Source of the DNA: Nematostella vectensis
Lineage: Eukaryota; Cnidaria; Anthozoa; Actiniaria; Edwardsiidae
Assembly: GCF_932526225.1 (NCBI RefSeq)
Contig: NC_064037.1
Coordinates: 8,166,203 to 8,230,202, forward strand
Direction of reading: 5' to 3'
DNA length: 64,000 bases
How positions within the stretch are numbered: the first letter of the stretch is position 1; every line of letters begins with the position of its first letter. Positions 60,401 to 64,000 of the stretch are shown one piece after another. A program made the position numbers and the translations under genes. Under the pieces are notes generated by a model, which searched no databases, was not told where the DNA came from, and saw only the letters and a program-made list of their open reading frames with translations.

Positions 60401-62238
60401 GAATTTCAATTTGTGTGTTTGTCTACTCAGGTTCGGTGTTGGGAGGTTAAAGAAAATGGACAAACTGTTCCCAAAGCACAGCAGACACATACTGGACCAA
60501 TACTAGACTGTACATGGCACGATGTAAGTTAGAAATGAAAGGAGAAGTGATTAATCTATTATTTTGTGCATGCTAATATGCTGCCTTACATTGCAGGATG
60601 GCACCAAAGTATTCACAGCCTCTGCCGACAAGCAGTGTAAGATGTGGGATCTGAACTCTAACCAGGCTGTTCAAGTAGCCCAGGTGCAAACTTTGCTATT
60701 TTTGTCTCATGTCAATGCCATTCTATGCGCATGCATGAGTTTGTGATGTCATTTCTGTCATTTTAACTTCTTACACATTTTTTTACAATATTTAACATGG
60801 TATCTTTACAGGACAGATGCATATATCAATGTTGTATCTAATGCAGATCATAATGTACTTTTTTTCTGACCCTTCTTTATGCCTTTTTAGCATGACGCAC
60901 CTATCAAGACATGCAACTGGATACAAGCACCTAATTATAGCTGCCTTATGACAGGAAGCTGGGACAAGAAGCTCAAGTTCTGGGACACAAGGTCACCTAA
61001 CCCTATGCTGAGTATAGACCTCCCTGAAAGGTGTTACTGCGCTGATGTGGTGTACCCCATGGCAATTGTTGGGACCGCCCAGAGGGGAATCATTTGTTAT
61101 CACCTAGAAAACCAACCATCTGAGTATAAGGTAGAATATTATTCCTAGAGGCATGACCACAATTTATTGAAAGGGGTGCAAAGGTATAGACATTTTAGAA
61201 AAAATTGGAAAATCTTATTGTTCTTCAATAAAAACGATTTCTCAATTGCTGGCCAAAGGGGAATTAGTTTTATTCATTGTCTTGTTTTGGTTGCCTGTTT
61301 AATACACTAGTAAAGTGATTAATTATTTTTTCTTTTTATAGAGAATGGACTCACCTCTAAAATATCAGGTAAAGATAATTGTTTCTTGTAAATGCTGCAC
61401 ATCATACAATAGCTACAGGCCTAAAGCCACTCTGTTTGATTGGAAATTGTTTCTTAACACTTGGAAAAGAAGTGCAGTGATTAAAAATTTGAGCATAACT
61501 TCCCCTGTTTAGGTGACACTTTAATATACTGTGATCTGTTCCTTTTATTTTCATAGAATCGATGTGTGAGTATCTTCAGAGACCCAAAGAAAAACAATCA
61601 GCCAGTTGGGTTTGCTCTAGGATCTGTAGAGGGAAGGGTTGCAATTCAGTATATTCAGCCAGAGACAGCGTAAGTCCATTCAACTAGACTTTTAAGCATT
61701 ATTTTGGGTTGAAGTCCTAATTAAAGCAAACATCTAACTAAAAGCTATACGTCGTTTTACAGCTTAATACAGTTCTCTTAGACTGTTTGTTTATTTTCTC
61801 ACACAATTTTGAATGTTTACAGAACACTTCAATTTTCTTGAAATCTGCTAATTGGTAATACTTTTTTTAACTGTCTGATTCTGAAGCAAATTTGCAAGCT
61901 CATACAATAGTCTAGATGTACATAAAATTCTGATTGGCCTTTTGTGGCCAAAATCACATTAAATGGCTTGCTGATATTTGCTTTAATCCAATGCAAGTGG
62001 CAGTAATTATTAACTGTAGTTTATTTTACTTATTTACAGTAAGGATAACTTCACCTTCAAGTGTCATCGTTCTAATGGCACTAATGTACAAGATATTTAT
62101 GCTGTAAGTGATATTTATTAATACATGGTTTATATTCTTGCTATTTTTTTTTTCATGAGTTACGCTTGAGTTGGAGCCATGCTCTGTTGTGTCAACCTTA
62201 CCGCTATTTCAATATGTGTTATAGTGGTAGAAGCATTA

Positions 62239-62333
<95 letters not shown>

Positions 62334-63919
62334 AGTAAAAACCAGTAAGCATTTAGATATAAGCATGAAAAATGTGAGAGTAATTTTGAAGGGCAGTCTG
62401 GTGGTGCAGTTTGCATACCATTGTTCTGTTCTATTACACGAGCTTTACCACTTGGTTGTGGGTGGGATTTCGAGTTCTGATGTAAGCTGAGTTGGTAAGC
62501 TTTGAGAAGCCTAAAGTTCCTTGCAAATGCTGGCAAGAGGCTGGCGAGATAAGGCTGGTGCTATTTGTATGCCATGTGGGAAGGTCTTGCAAGATGCAAC
62601 ATTTTCTTGTGGTCAGTTGAGCAGGACTGAGCCAACAATGCAGGCTTATCTTTGGCACAGTTTTCACACGCCGTAAGGCGACTTCACATGTCACTGACTC
62701 TACTGTATGTCCTTTTTGTAATTCAGCTTTCTGGCAGGGAGTAGGGTGATAACCGTTTAATTTTATTTGAAAATTAACTCATTTATTTTCTCCTTAACTG
62801 TATGTAGGTGAATGACATTGCCTTCCATCCTGTGCACCACTGTCTCCTCTCAACTGTCGGCTCTGATGGCAAGTTTAGCTTCTGGGATAAAGATGCAAGA
62901 ACTAAACTTAAGGTAATTATACCTATTAAAGTATATAATACCTTTTTTTCTTGTCAGTTTGTATCCACATTAGGCTTACTGCTTGCATAAAGAACTACTT
63001 TCCACAGGACGATAGCCAGTGCCTCATGAGGCAACCCTATTTCCTCGTTCATGAACTCACTGAATATGACATAAGTTTTGAGCTTGCCTCTCTCATAGTT
63101 AAACCATCTTGACAGAAGTGATTGCAGAACATAGGTCTATATGCAACAAACATGTATAAGAAACTTACAGACTTTCTAAAAATCTCCAAATGTACTCATT
63201 TACCTTCCAGACATCGGAGCAACTCAACCTTCCCATAACAGCATGCTGCTTTAACTCCCAAGGCACTATTTTTGCATATGCGGCTGGATATGACTGGTCC
63301 AAGGTGAGAACCATACCACACAGATCTCTTCCAAAAAATTATCCCTTCTTCTATCAGTATCTATTCCAATATAATGATATCACACAGACCCCTTATGCTA
63401 TTATTCCCCCTGCTGCACTCCCCTGCTTTCAGGGCAGTTGAAAGCCATACTTGATAATATTACACACAAATACCTTATTCCTATTCTATTCTCCCTGCCA
63501 GTGATGTAGTAGAAGATATCACCCTTCACCCTTCCCTGTCTTCCTTGAAGAAAAATGTCTCAGTTGAATACCAGACACTGATGTGGGGAATAATGTTGGT
63601 ACCCTTTTAGTCTCCCTCATTGGGTTAGAATCACACATACGCTTGTCTTATAACTTAAGTGTAAAATTTGCCCAAGTGATATTATACCTCAGGAACTTTT
63701 AGGTCCTCAGCTGTTAAACCAAAAAAAAAAAAAAGAGATTCACTTATAGAACAAGCATTTTCGACTTTTGTGCCCGCCTCACCCGGACTATTTACATAGG
63801 GACGTAACCTGTTATATTTGATATTTTTATCGCAGGGCCATGAGTACTTTAACCCACAGACCAAACCAAAGATTCTTTTAAGAAGCTGTACCGATGAGCT
63901 CAAGCCAAGGAAGAAGTGA
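57423..63919 (+). CDS. RAE1: mRNA export factor / spindle checkpoint WD40 protein Rae1
   Basis: Ten exons: 57423-57635, 60431-60523, 60597-60683, 60891-61130, 61342-61368, 61557-61669, 62040-62103, 62808-62912, 63211-63303, 63836-63919; about 372 residues (human 368). RAE1 is a seven-bladed beta-propeller that binds the GLEBS motif of NUP98, works in mRNA export at the nuclear pore, and in mitosis associates with BUB proteins. The N-terminus has the family's Gly/Phe-rich opening (GFGGFGSSS) followed by [14 protein letters not shown]. Diagnostic segments: [130 protein letters not shown], ending DELKPRKK. All phases agree. Intron 1 (2.8 kb) holds the second copy of a segmental duplication; the first lies upstream of exon 1. 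Confidence 0.97.
58113..58318 (-). pseudogene. Exon-like fragment unique to duplication copy 2
   Basis: After an acceptor-like TTATTTTAG (58319) a protein-like frame runs to a stop at 58113: [39 protein letters not shown], ending [12 protein letters not shown]. No family recognised. If joined directly to the fragment at 58633 the phase leads to an early stop, so the link is uncertain. Confidence 0.3.
58633..58870 (-). pseudogene. Membrane-protein exon fragment, copy 2
   Basis: Same segment as 56034-56303 and same donor (AATAAG|GTATGT). A run of five A at 58749-58753 replaces six A in copy 1 and shifts the frame after NAIKVF. The part after the shift still encodes a hydrophobic segment ([18 protein letters not shown]), so the break looks recent. 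Confidence 0.35.
62238..62335. repeat. (AAAT)n microsatellite in RAE1 intron 7
   Basis: About 24 uninterrupted AAAT units. Confidence 0.93.
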
Positions 63920-63948
63920 GAAAAATCAAGCCCCCTCTTCACTATCCC

Positions 63949-63954
63949 ATTAAA
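63949..63954 (+). promoter_or_regulatory. Possible polyadenylation signal of RAE1
   Basis: ATTAAA 30 bp after the stop codon, the common variant hexamer. The window ends 46 bp later, so a better signal may lie outside. Confidence 0.35.
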
Positions 63955-64000
63955 CAAGAATCGTACAATGCAAGTGTTCTTCGTGTCATGTGTATAGTAC

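Noticed and set aside
62160-62536. IYLF-repeat frames on the minus strand
   Set aside because: Pure translation of the AAAT microsatellite inside a RAE1 intron.

Overview
The window is animal nuclear DNA. The genes are split by introns with GT-AG borders, carry AATAAA-type signals, and are separated by AT-rich DNA full of short DNA-transposon derivatives, minisatellites and long G or C homopolymers. The gene set (a NIDO-AMOP-VWD-Sushi membrane protein, a paired-like homeobox gene, tandem neurocalcins) and the repeat style fit a cnidarian, most likely a sea anemone such as Nematostella. The species is an inference; no marker gene fixes it.

Layout: the 3' part of a mercaptopyruvate sulfurtransferase gene (+, 1-1874) converges on a complete 11-exon short-chain acyl-CoA dehydrogenase (-, 2471-6900). 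This shares a ~105 bp divergent promoter with the Fe-S co-chaperone HSCB (+, 7006-8973). Then come RNA polymerase III subunit RPC9/CRCP (+, 10898-13405), one tRNA-Leu(UAG) (-, 14916-14997) and a paired-like homeobox gene (+, 16188-18634). A 15-exon mesh/SUSD2-like adhesion protein fills 19205-32805 (-). Three neurocalcin/hippocalcin genes with uninterrupted coding regions lie in tandem at 35073-42242 (-). From 42.3 to 57.4 kb I recognise no protein gene, only repeats and candidate leader exons. RAE1 (+, 57423-63919) closes the window.

The most unusual signal is a recurring link between minisatellites and splice sites. One intron of the mesh-like gene is almost entirely a ~78-copy array of a 33 bp unit that copies its own 5' splice junction. 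The CRCP intron 2 carries tandem 52 bp copies of its own 3' splice junction. The homeobox gene carries two extra copies of the donor inside its homeodomain intron. A 30 bp array upstream of neurocalcin copy 1 contains acceptor-like and donor-like sequences in every unit. The window also contains two natural empty sites that show MITE insertions with their target duplications.

The metabolic genes share mitochondrial or basic cellular roles (sulfur transfer, fatty acid oxidation, Fe-S assembly), but apart from the ACADS/HSCB promoter nothing suggests functional clustering. All gene models were assembled by eye from splice signals and family knowledge; exon borders are good estimates, not transcript-confirmed.
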